The notes under the pieces are model-generated. The model had not been told where the DNA came from. It saw only the letters and a program-made list of their open reading frames with translations, and did no database searches. Of a DNA stretch of 64,000 bases, positions 37,583-47,463 are shown in pieces. Within the stretch, counting starts at the first letter, position 1. Each line of letters opens with the position of its first letter. Source of the DNA: Brasenia schreberi (lineage: Eukaryota > Streptophyta > Magnoliopsida > Nymphaeales > Cabombaceae); assembly GCA_036023115.1 (NCBI GenBank), contig JAYKKT010000088.1:867001-931000 (forward strand). The letters run 5' to 3'. The position numbers were made by a program, and so were the translations under genes.

Positions 37583-37765
37583 TATATGTGTGTATAACAA
37601 CAACTAAACCTTTTCTTTTCTTGGATGGAGTCGGTTACATTTTTTTTTTGTAGAATTAAATCGTGTGTCATGCTAACAGTAAACATACATTCATATTGGA
37701 TACAGTCCGTTACATGATTTTTTTTATAGAATTTGATTGTGTGCCATGCTAACAGTAAACATACA
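37583..37765 (-). mobile_element. Degraded RTE LINE 3' end with internal duplication
   Basis: 'acaacaactaaacctttt', then 'gatggagtcggttac' and 'gtgtcatgctaacagta' match the RTE 3' end on the minus strand. The GGTTACAT-to-AACATACAT segment appears twice in tandem (about 37629-37690 and 37703-37765), so part of the element was duplicated after insertion. Confidence 0.65.
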
Positions 37766-38147
37766 TCCATATAAAACTGATTAAAAAATCTTGAAAAGAA
37801 TTGTGCTCTAATCTCGCTCTTCAAGTGTGTTTATAATAATAATAATAATAATAATAATAGTAATAATAATAAGGGTTTCAATCTGCGAGAGAGATGTCAA
37901 CGGCAGCAGATAATTTGAAGTTACAGTGACAGAAAATTCATTGAGAATGCCAAAGCTCGTCATTTTCAAGGTTTTCCTTGGAAAATTCTTTCCCGACTTT
38001 TGATGCAGTTGGTTTCAGTTGCTTGTGTATGAAAATTTGTTGCATATAAGCAGCCAAGGGAAGACGCACTAGGATTTCTCTTTCCACCTTGTGGGGAGCG
38101 GATGTTTCTGTGTGTGTGAGAGGCCAAACAGCAAGAGCAGACACAGC

Positions 38148-38160
38148 GTGACAGCGTCAC
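38148..38160. promoter_or_regulatory. Palindromic GTGAC-AGC-GTCAC site upstream of GLV gene
   Basis: GTGACAGCGTCAC is a perfect inverted repeat with a 3-bp spacer, about 150 bp upstream of the likely TATA box. The halves contain the TGAC core used by WRKY and TGA-type bZIP factors. Binding is inference only. Confidence 0.3.
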
Positions 38161-38251
38161 CATCCTGCGTCCTCCCAACGAATCACGTCCCATCACTCGC
38201 TCTTCTGCATGTGTTCACTTTTGAAGAAGCTTCTCCTTCCTCCAGCAATCT

Positions 38252-38252
<1 letters not shown>

Positions 38253-38297
<45 letters not shown>
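38253..38297. repeat. (CT)n tract just upstream of GLV TATA box
   Basis: A CT run of about 23 units, in sense orientation, ends only a few bases before the TATA-like element of the GLV/RGF gene. CT/GA tracts near plant transcription starts can bind BPC/GAGA-type factors. No binding has been shown here. Confidence 0.85.
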
Positions 38298-38298
<1 letters not shown>

Positions 38299-38301
<3 letters not shown>

Positions 38302-38307
38302 TATAAT
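38299..38307 (+). promoter_or_regulatory. Probable TATA box of the GLV/RGF gene
   Basis: TATATAAT lies about 103 bp upstream of the start codon, right after a long CT tract. With a typical ~30-bp offset the transcript would start near 38335 and have a 5' UTR of about 75 nt. Confidence 0.5.
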
Positions 38308-38409
38308 ACCATATACCTATTATAGATAGTCCACAAAAACCACTCCCACCTTCATATTTCCTGTTGATCGATCCTCACCAACTGCTTTTCTTCACCTATT
38401 AATAGCGAA

Positions 38410-38986
38410 ATGCATTCTGTTTCTCATCTTTCTTTCATTCTTCTCTTCTTCCTCTCGAGTCAAATTTATGGAGCTCGGGTTCTTTTGGTATCTAACGATG
38501 CCATAACAGGTCTTACCGAGCCTATTAGAGAGGACAATCATTCTCATAAGGTTGGTTTGCGATTTACTTAATGTTTTTCATGTTCTTCTTAGTTTGTGCG
38601 ATGATGTCTAACTTAATGTTTTCCATCTTCTTCTCAGTTTATGCGACATATACGTGATCTCTCTCTCATACTCACACTATCTCTCATGACAGAATGAAGG
38701 AAATCTGACTGTAGGAAATAGTTCGTTGATGCAACCGTTGCAGGAAGTAGGAGTGAAGTCAATGGAAGGCTCTGTGGCTGGTGAGAAACTGAAAGCTGAA
38801 GTCGGTGAAGAAAGGAACGAATCTGCTGTGAAGATCAAGACAAGCGAAAGGACAATTAAAGGTCTATTTGTTAGAACTAAGTCCTTTTCAATGGTACCAT
38901 GGCATGTGCCTCACAACAGAGACCCTGAACCAGGGTTTCACTTAGATTATGCCCCACCTAAGATACACCCGCCCTCTCACAACTGA
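38410..38986 (+). CDS. GOLVEN/RGF/CLEL-type signalling peptide precursor
   Basis: This is the precursor of a secreted, probably tyrosine-sulfated peptide hormone of the root meristem growth factor (RGF/GLV/CLEL) family, which acts through RGFR receptor kinases. Exon 1 is 38410-38550 (47 codons) and exon 2 is 38693-38986 (97 codons plus stop), joined in phase 0 over a GT-AG intron of 142 bp; total 144 aa. Residues about 1-21 form a signal peptide: a short polar start, then the hydrophobic LSFILLFFLSS and a likely cleavage after YGA. A variable Glu/Lys-rich propeptide follows. The C-terminus is DYAPPKIHPPSHN (residues 132-144), matching the family pattern Asp-Tyr...Pro...His-Pro-Pro-x-His-Asn at the very end. 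Length, two-exon structure and the terminal motif all fit the family. I know no exact match for this 13-mer, but I could not search. Confidence 0.88.
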
Positions 38987-39544
38987 AGCGAAACATATTG
39001 ATGAATCTGATCTCTGTTTCGTATGAGCAATACCATTTTTGACATGCAGTCATTCTTCTCTATGTCTGAGGAAATATATAACTGGTGTATCAAGATCAAA
39101 TCTTCCATATTGTACAGAGAGAACGAACTTTAATTATTAGCATACGTATTTGCGCTTTGTATTACTAAATTAAGGCTTCTAGCTCACTCTTGTTTTCTGC
39201 TATATTTTGCTATGTATACTGACAACGACTACGTGCAGGTGCTGAGTGTTTCAAACCTTCTTCCCATAATGTTAAACTGCAGACCAGTAAATTAGAGGTA
39301 CTTTATGAATGTCATATTATGTCTTCACTGATAAATTAATAGGCAGGTTAAATATGGTAGATAATGCAAAGTAATTCAGAAAATTCAATTAGTAAAATGT
39401 AAATTAAATAGAAAATAATGTCTTGATTGTACCAATAAAGACCAGATGGACCTTGTGATCCCTAGGAGAGGCAGCGCTGAAACTGTTTCTATGCGTCTTA
39501 ACTTGTACGTCGACAACAAAAACTATTGGCCCGTTTCAAACCCA

Positions 39545-39592
39545 AATAAGGAAGGAGGATTGCTTTTCGATAGCCAGCATAAAACTTTTTCA
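39545..39592 (+). repeat. Short RTE 5' module fragment
   Basis: 'aaggaaggaggattgctttt' plus 'gatagccagcataaaacttt' matches the middle of the RTE 5' module (compare 6605-6705 and 52191-52290). It is partial. Confidence 0.45.
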
Positions 39593-40393
39593 AGCAAAAA
39601 AAATGTGTTAATCGGTGCGTCTTGAGTCAAGAAAGGTACAAGTCAGCCGGTAAAACTTGATCTTTGAGAAATAGTAGCCATGGATTCTCAAGAACAACAA
39701 ACAAAACCGCCAATTAACAACAAAAGCAACCATATATATGTCATTGAAATGCTCCCTCCATTGATGGATGCAGCCTGAGGTTTCCGCTACATGCGGCGTT
39801 GCCTCATCGAGTTTGAGTACTGAAGTTCTTTAATTCAGTAGCAGCAGATTAGCTGTAGTGTCTCCTTGTATCTGTAGGTGGTTGGTTGTGTTTTTGTAGC
39901 CTTACGTAAGAGTTATTTAGCATTTGTTTGAGGCTTCTCTGCTATAAGTGTTTAGGTTTGGTGCTTAGGCATGTGAGAGTGATAGAAAGGTGAAACGCCA
40001 TTATTGTAACAAATGATATTGCTATAATTGAAAGAGTTATTTTCTTACATAAATTCACAGAGGATATAATTGAAAGTGTTAGTTAACAGTTGGCCCCGGC
40101 ACTTTCGGCTGGAATAAATTTCATTCCTTCTCTTCGTGCTCTCACATGATTCAGATATTTTTGTCAGCTCTCTCTCCCCATATATATATAATTACATAAG
40201 GAAATTGAGAGTTACTAAACATCCTCTCACGAAAGATTTTACTAGACTATCTGCGCGATATGAGTGATTGCAAACAAAAATAGAGAGTGAGTCATCCATC
40301 AACATCCGGTGTGACAATCAATATCATTTAATGAATATGGGGTACATTGATTAATCATGATAATTAAGCAATGTTTAACAACTCTCACTTTCT

Positions 40394-40518
<125 letters not shown>

Positions 40519-41245
40519 ATGTATGTATGTATGCGCGCCCCTGCACAAAAGCATTTCATGTGATGTATTTTTAATCAAAGGAGTAGAAACAAAGGAAACC
40601 TTGTGTATGATAAACGTTTGGAACTTCCTTCTCCAAAAGCAAAGCTGGCCGACAAGAATGACTTTGGAACTGGAAACAAACTACCCCTCTTGTTTTGGTT
40701 GTGGTTCTGGATATGCTGATCTCCGAACGTTATATTTTAAAATAGAATTGAAATGTGGTTTAAATTGTCGGTTTCAGGCTGCTAGTTCTTGTTCCAATGG
40801 AATGATAGGTGGAACCGGAACCCACTTGCAGGGGTCTCCAGTCCTATCCCAGAGGCAGTTCGGGTCCGATTTGACTCGCTGAGCTGGGTCCAAGCCCGCC
40901 ACCTCTAATATGATGGCTATATATATATGTATATGTGTGTGTGTGACAAGATGGATGGGTTGCCATGTCAAGCCAAGTTTCCAAATTTTATATTTAGTTG
41001 TTTTATTGGTATGTAAAAATGAAGGAGCAGCATCAGTCACCGGGCGAAACACGGTTCACGCAGAAAAAATGGTACTTGTTTTGTAATTTAATAACGGGCG
41101 ATGAAGCATGCATTTCGAAAATGTCTTCATTAAAAGAACATTTTGGAACGTAGCATCTAATAAAATATGCAATGGCACAAAGAAAGAACCAAAGATGTAG
41201 CAACAAGGGCAGACATACTGTCTCTGATCCCGAGCCATGGAGATT

Positions 41246-41287
41246 GCAAACCTTGCATGTCTATTGGCATGACGTTCACGTACAGTG

Positions 41288-41371
<84 letters not shown>

Positions 41372-41668
41372 TACGCACTCTACGAGGGCTCCTCTATGTA
41401 AAACTGTAAATGGGTGTGCTATATGCAAACCTTGCATGTCTATTGGCATGACGTTTACGTAGACTAATCTTTCTCTCTCTGTCTCTCTCGTGCACGCACT
41501 CTACGAGGGCTCCTCTATGTAAAACTGTAAATGGAATGTGCTATATGTAAACCTTGCATGTCTATCGGCATGACGTTTACGTAGACTGAGAGCTTACACA
41601 CACACACACGCGTGCACGCTATGAGGGGTTCTCTATGTAAAGCTGTAAATAGAGTGTGTTATATGTAT
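41246..41668. repeat. Three-unit tandem array with hypervariable microsatellite cores
   Basis: Units begin at 41246, 41425 and 41547 with 'gcaaaccttgcatgtctatt'-like sequence, continue through GGCATGACGTT(T/C)ACGTA, and close with 'ctctatgtaaaactgtaaat' and 'gtgctatatg'. Each unit carries a different core at the same place: a (CT)~40 run in unit 1 (41290-41369), a short interrupted CT run in unit 2, and a (CA)n run in unit 3. Unit lengths are about 179, 122 and 121 bp. The ORFs are chance frames. Confidence 0.88.
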
Positions 41669-42439
41669 GGGGCCTCTACAAATCTTCATGTATGGTAGCT
41701 TCTCTAATGTAGAATTGTAACTTGATGGGAAACAGGTGTTGGCTTCTCTAATATAAGAGTATTAATTTTTTCTACTTCCAATTGAGATTGAGAGAAATAG
41801 GTGTGAGGAAGGTGAGCCCCATTGTTATACATGCATGTGAATATTTTTTGCTCGTTATACGACATACGATCGAACAATGCCATCATGAAGCGGACTTAGT
41901 GTTGCTATCACGTTTTTTGAGTTTGCCAGAGTTGTCCCCTAATATATATATATATATATATATATTGGAAGGGTTTTTAGAGTGAAATCTCACTTTTTTT
42001 ATTTTTTTTAACAAAACAGGGGTTTAGACCAAAAGGATTAGAGACAGACCCATCCTATAAGCTAAATGATACCAAGTGCCACCATGAGTGGGGTGGCTCA
42101 ATATGCATACACCCATAGGCAGGTCCAAGTTAAATCTAGCCAAATCATGAAATTCAACTATTTGTGATACACTTTGTGGTTCAATCAAACTATATGGTTG
42201 AATCCATCTAGTGTGCTATGTGGGGACTCAAGAGGCTGGTCGAGTTTGAGTCAATGCTGTACAAGCGAATTCCGGTAACGAAAAATGTTCGGTTCGCGAC
42301 ACTTCCCCAGCGAAGCCGCAAAAGATCCAACAGAGAGACTTGATCAAGAGAGGGCTCATAGTGCGCTGGTCTTTCCAGCCATTGTTCGTCTCTTTCTCTC
42401 TTTCTCTTTTGTTACAAGAGTTTTGAAGCCTAACACCCA

Positions 42440-42520
42440 CATCCACACATGCACCCTCTGGGAGTCGAACTCCCCATCAACAGCAACGGTGCTAAGCGCC
42501 CTGCCTCTCTTTATATCAGA
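42440..42520 (-). mobile_element. tRNA-related SINE-like element
   Basis: On the minus strand, 'agggcgcttagcaccgttgc' (A-box-like) is followed by GGGGAGTTCGACTCCC. This gives a perfect T-stem/loop-like hairpin with a B-box GTTCGACTC. It is the best preserved tRNA-like head among the SINE-like segments. No full cloverleaf is apparent. Confidence 0.5.
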
Positions 42521-42664
42521 GCTCATCTGAACTTGGCCCGCATTACAAGTTGGTAAACTCTATTAAATACATCGTTCTTTAATATCATTAAATACATAAT
42601 TGTATAGAAAGTTAATAAACTATATTATTTTAGGAATAAAAAGAAAATATTTTGTTTTCTTTTT

Positions 42665-42765
42665 GGTACAAGAAGCCAGATGCACAACCTTTGTATCGAA
42701 TTCATGACATTCAACTTGCGAGTCGAGCCCCTAGCCAGGTGAACTATGGCTCTTTGTGCAATATT
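42665..42765 (-). mobile_element. SINE-like remnant
   Basis: The plus strand reads 'ttgtatcgaattcatgacattcaacttgcgag...agccaggtgaactatggctc'. On the minus strand this gives an A-box-like start (ATAGTTCACCTGGCTAGG) and a B-box-like GAATTCGATACA. It is closely similar in layout to the segment at 1220-1300 and ends about 100 bp before the SKA1 start codon. Confidence 0.45.
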
Positions 42766-42803
42766 GTGGGTTTTTTTCCCGCCATTGAGCACTCCGGTGG
42801 GTC

Positions 42804-42805
<2 letters not shown>

Positions 42806-42853
<48 letters not shown>

Positions 42854-42866
42854 GAGAGAGAGAGAC
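42806..42866. repeat. (GA)n tract in SKA1 5' leader
   Basis: An almost pure GA run of about 60 bp ends 5 bp before the SKA1 start codon, so it very likely lies in the transcribed leader. Its length polymorphism could affect expression; that is inference. Confidence 0.85.
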
Positions 42867-42871
42867 TCGCA

Positions 42872-45800
42872 ATGGACGCCAAAGAAGCGGTTTCCTCTCT
42901 GGAGTCGCTGATGTCTTCGTTTTCCGCTCGCATCTCCGATCTCCAAGAATTAGTCATTGCCAGAAACAGTATTTACCCCTCCCTAACCTCTGAGTAGTAT
43001 ATTTTCGTCTGTTGGTAACTGGTTTTGATTTCATTTCTAAAGTTAGTAGTTTTTGGTTCTTTTGGTAATTGGGTTTGATTTAATTTCCTGAAATCAGTAG
43101 ATTTTTGGGTTCATTTAATGATTGGGTTTTGTTTAATTGATCGAATTACCGCGATTCGGCACAAGTGAATCCCGGAAAGGTGATGCCCGATCTAGCGAAC
43201 ATTGATGCCTCAGTGAAGGCGATGGAATTCCAGGTCAAAGCCATCAAGAATCGAATCAGGGAAGAGAAAGAGGTCATTCCCAAAGCGAAGGTACGCAATA
43301 TCACCATTCCATGCCCACATTTCGATTATCTGATAGATCGATTTGTTGAAATTTAATCAATATCGGGATAAACGATACAGATCAACTTATAGCGGAAGTA
43401 ACGTAAAGGATCAGTGCAAAGGATCGCCTTCTCGAAGCGAGAACCTTGGTTTCTCCTGTGCGTAGCAGTGTCGTAGGTGATGCTAAGGAAAGACTGTCTG
43501 AGAGGAGGACCAAGCCCTAGATATCTCCACTTATGAAACTTTGACTACTTAAATAAGATGAGATTAGGGTCACATAAGTTACATAATTAAAAAAATGATT
43601 TACTTGGTTTCAACTTCTTGACGCTAATACCAAAAACATTACGGCTAATGTTGGGGCTTAACTGCCCAATACAGAAACTGGTTGAGCTCTCTCTACACCA
43701 ACAAAAGAAATTGCAGCGCATGCTCGCATGCTTACCGGCTCCACGATTCCCTGGCGCCAACGTGGCTGTTCCAATTGGAGTCGAGTGCAGGTAAATAAAA
43801 CTGAACTTCGACGTTTTCTATTGGACAATTTAAATTAATTTTGTTCGGTAGTTAATGGATTAGAATTATTTGATCATGCTCTTGATACAGTATGGTCAAG
43901 GAAAGATTAGCTAATGATCTGGATGTCAAGTCTCTGAAGATCGAGGAGGAGCATGTGCCGCAGAAGGTACTTGCCAATGAGCTTTTTTCTGTTTCTTCGA
44001 CTCAAATCTAGCTTCATTTCATCATATTACTTCTCGAATTTGTGTATGCTGCATTGTGATGTACAGATGATCGATGACTTTGCTTTTCATGATTTGAGTT
44101 GCACTTAACATGATGATGAAGAACGTGTTCTTGAATAACTAGTGTGGCCCCAATGTATGTGATTTTAGACGTACACAAATTACCAGTAGCGCATTATTTT
44201 GGTGATGTCCCTTGATAAAAAGTTGTTTACAGTATAAATGTAAAAGTAGCTATGTCACCAAGTGACATAAGAATGACATGCACCTCACTTTATGCATCTT
44301 CCTACAAGTTAACACACAAGAAAGCATGATACAACACAAGCCCGGATGCCAAAGTGGGAGGCATGCTGCTCTCTCATGCTTTGCACCAAAATGAATTTAC
44401 ATATCTTTGATCTGCATTAACCTTGTTTCCCATAGGAAAGTAAACTCCGGATCATCCAGGTAGCCGGTATATACAGTATCTCCAATGAGTAGAACGTTCT
44501 TTATAAGATGATTTTGTATTATTTACTATTCCTTCCACAGGCTCCACAACTACCTTAACCATTGGTCAGAGGTTTGCAGCATCAGATCGTGTGTAGCCAG
44601 GATATCAGTTTCAATCTTATTTAGCCTTCAATAATCATTCCAATATAGAAACATGCTGTTCATGATTGTCCTTAGTCACAGAGCAAAGTAGAGGTCTAAG
44701 CAGCTTGTCAATTACCTCCTTATTGCGTTGATCTATATCTCACATCTACTTGATTGCTTCAATATCTTTTCAGGAGAAAAAGGGTCGTGGTCAAGCTCCC
44801 CGCTGGTACGTCACAAATGATGATCTTGATTCATTGTCAAGGTAAGTGAACCATCCTTTTATCATATGTTCTGCATAAAGGGCATCTTTTCATGTACTGC
44901 TGGGTTAATTTTAGATTAATAGATCTTTTTTTCCCTTTCATCTAAATAGGTTTAACTAAAAGCAGGTCACCAGATGTTACTGAATATCATTAACTTTGGT
45001 GTTTTGGGATATCTATTTGTTGCAAATGTTGTCAATAAACAGTTTTTGAGCATCATGACATATTAAAGTGGTTACTTACGCTTGTGGTGTTTATTTCTTA
45101 AGCTGGCTAAGACGGCTTGAGCTAATTCATAACATTTCTAATGTGCATGAATGAGCCAGGAAGCGAGTGATCTTGACTTGTATGAAAGGTTTCTAAGGCA
45201 AGATCAGGTTGTAAGAATAGTTTGAGGCACAGCATAACTGTCAGGAAGAACTTATGTCCAACTCTTTTAAATCTTATTAATGATAATGATAATTCATTGT
45301 TTCCACACAAAGAAACGTGTCTGCAGAGAAAAACCGGTTACCTAACTGGTGACCTGTTCCAGCTTGTGGAATGTGTATAGGTTTCTGAATTCATATTGTT
45401 ACAATTTAGCTCATGTGAGGTACTTCACGTACTTAAGTTTAGACAGTTAATGTCTGACATCTTTAGTTCCATAAGGAACTTCTTTAAACTATCTTGGCTT
45501 TTTCTATCCATTTCATGTATACCTTTCGCCATGGCAACCTTCTTTGTCTCACTGCGATATTTTAGTTACATGAGGGGGAGGCTCACCTTAGATAAGGTGA
45601 ACGCTGCGATAACTGAGATGGCTGTGTATGCAGAGGCAAATATGCAGCTTGTTGCTGCTAAAAGGAACAAGGTGCACTTCAAATTTGCGTGCTTGGTTCT
45701 CTTTTATGCCTTCTTTTTGTTTGAGTTTCTAATTGGTATCTTATTTTGTTGGGAGGAACATAAAGTTATCTGAAGATGCTCTGGAAAGAGCTCTAGTGAG

Positions 45801-46142
45801 TATCTTGGCTGTTAACAAATTTATTTTGCTGTCCGAGCAATCTCTATGTAGTTTCATCTCTCAAACTGAGATGATATAACTTGTCCAAAAATATGAAGGA
45901 ACTGCGAGATATCGGATTGTCGGAAGCTGTGAAGGGAAAGCATTTCTTCCTAGAGACAGACATGAAAGGCTCGGGTTTGAAGCTTGACAACACTGGGAAA
46001 GCCATACTGACTGTGAGTACCTGCTTTTTTCATCTCTATGTTCTTACAGATGATGTTGCCTACGCATGACAAGTTCAAATAGTTCAAAATTGAAACTTCA
46101 CACAGTAGTTAAACCTAATTCAAAATTTTAAGGTACAGTAGT

Positions 46143-46222
<80 letters not shown>

Positions 46223-46623
46223 GAGGTTTGTGTGTATGGTTGGGTACTTCTTACTCATACCAGATTAAAGCTATTCGAGTACCGGAAGCTGAACCTGGTC
46301 AAACTGGACCCTATGGGTGAGGTCATCTTTAATTGTCTCTTCTGAAAAATATTGTAGTCTTACGTAGATGTCTAATGGCAAAAGTCCCTGCAATGTCTTC
46401 CGACATATCAAACTTTTATTACAACCCGAAGGCCTAGTTTCTAAAGGGTGCTTTTTACATAGATAACAACATTCGTCAATTCTCTATTACATTATGAAAT
46501 TTTGTGTATGGATATCCATATTTCTCAAAATTGAATATATGACAGGTCCTCCGGCATTTGGGTCGCATACAGGAGGCAAGAATTGGGCATCATCGTGTCA
46601 TCATCCTCACTAAACCTCAATGA
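42872..46623 (+). CDS. Spindle and kinetochore-associated protein 1 (SKA1) homologue
   Basis: This is the plant homologue of SKA1, a kinetochore protein that binds microtubules in the SKA complex. Nine exons join in phase to give 269 aa (the Arabidopsis homologue is about 272): 42872-42968, 43166-43290, 43675-43790, 43891-43966, 44774-44841, 45566-45671, 45766-45795, 45899-46012 and 46546-46623 (stop). All have GT donors and AG acceptors. The N-terminal ~90 residues (MDAKEAVSSLESLMSSFSAR, then VKAMEFQVKAIKNRIREEKE) are helical and coiled-coil-like, as in the SKA dimerisation region. From GRGQAPRWYVTNDDLDSLS to the end is the SKA1 microtubule-binding winged-helix domain, with YMRGRLTLDKVNAAITEMA, then GKHFFLETDMKGSGLKLDN and HHRVIILTKPQ. 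Exon 7 is only 30 nt. The exon 8 acceptor has a poor pyrimidine tract but is required for phase and homology. Confidence 0.93.
46150..46222. repeat. (CT)n(CA)n(TA)n compound microsatellite in SKA1 intron 8
   Basis: CT, CA and TA runs follow in succession within the last intron of the SKA1 homologue. Confidence 0.9.
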
Positions 46624-47463
46624 AGGGTTGCGGTTGCAGTAGTTACTTCCTGCGATTTCCTAGAAATGCATGCCTGTTTTTCTTGTCCACGGTAGCAAGA
46701 CTGCCAAGATGGCCATCTTCCAACCTGGACCTTACAGAAAACTATCGAATTGATGCATTAAATGATTAAAACTTTATTGTCCACAGTAGCAAGACTACTC
46801 AAGCAATCCATGAAAGTTTCACACAATGCGAAACATGCCACCATGATTCACATTATGTAGATGACGGCTTGATGTTTGTGGATTCCGTGGGTTGGGTTAT
46901 GCACTCATAAACTAGCAACTACCCAACTTCAAAACGCTTGGCATATGGAAGATTTCAGGGCAAAGGTTGACAGAGATTTAGGTTCATCCATCTTTTATAC
47001 GAATCCCAAAGACTTGGTATTTTGACCTCTAATCACATTCCTCACAATGGTTTGTCCTAGTTATTTAAGTTGAAGCAAGTTTTAGATAGATTACAACACT
47101 TCCATGAGTTCTCCCAGCGCAAAAAGCGACTGAAAATTAGATTTTATAATTCAATACAAATCCAAGACTGGAGCTTTTGCCTCCAATGACAAGCCTCTTC
47201 GTGGCAGTTTCTCTGAGCTATGCAAAACACGAAGCAAAATGACGGAATCAGAAGAAATTTTAGAAACCTGGTGCATGGATTCATTCAGTTCTCATCAGTA
47301 ACTCTAGTCCAGCATTGCTGCTAACCGATATTAAACAACAGATGATCTGGGCAATATGAAGATACAAATGTTTCAAGCGGAAAATTGTAAACAAACAAAA
47401 ACTTTAGATTTGACTGAACAATTCTCAAACATACTTTGCCGAAGATCAGAACCATATCTTGGA
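46624..47463. other. Intergenic region between SKA1 and MAP1A-like remnant
   Basis: The two 3' ends converge here. The first few hundred bases should be the SKA1 3' UTR. I see no gene. The open frame at 47356-47592 is antisense to the last exon of the MAP1A-like remnant. Confidence 0.55.

Larger units (their letters stand above)
29461..38250. other. Gene-poor, microsatellite-rich region
   Basis: I support no gene in this 8.8-kb stretch. Contents are long (TA)n arrays (30349-30424, 34318-34445, 34640-34712, 37000-37060), a C-run (34278-34295), (TAA)n (37836-37870), RTE debris (32826-32903, 36151-36255, 37583-37700), SINE-like segments, and a GC-rich island at about 35640-35960. Many of the open frames are Ile-Tyr or Ser-Leu repeats translated from microsatellites. 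Confidence 0.6.

Noticed and set aside
41157..41409. Frames with Arg-Glu or Ser-Leu repeats
   Set aside because: They are produced by the (CT)n core of the tandem array.
42440..42520. Considered as a functional tRNA gene
   Set aside because: The T-arm-like hairpin and boxes are present, but I could not fold a full acceptor stem and anticodon arm. It fits a SINE head better.
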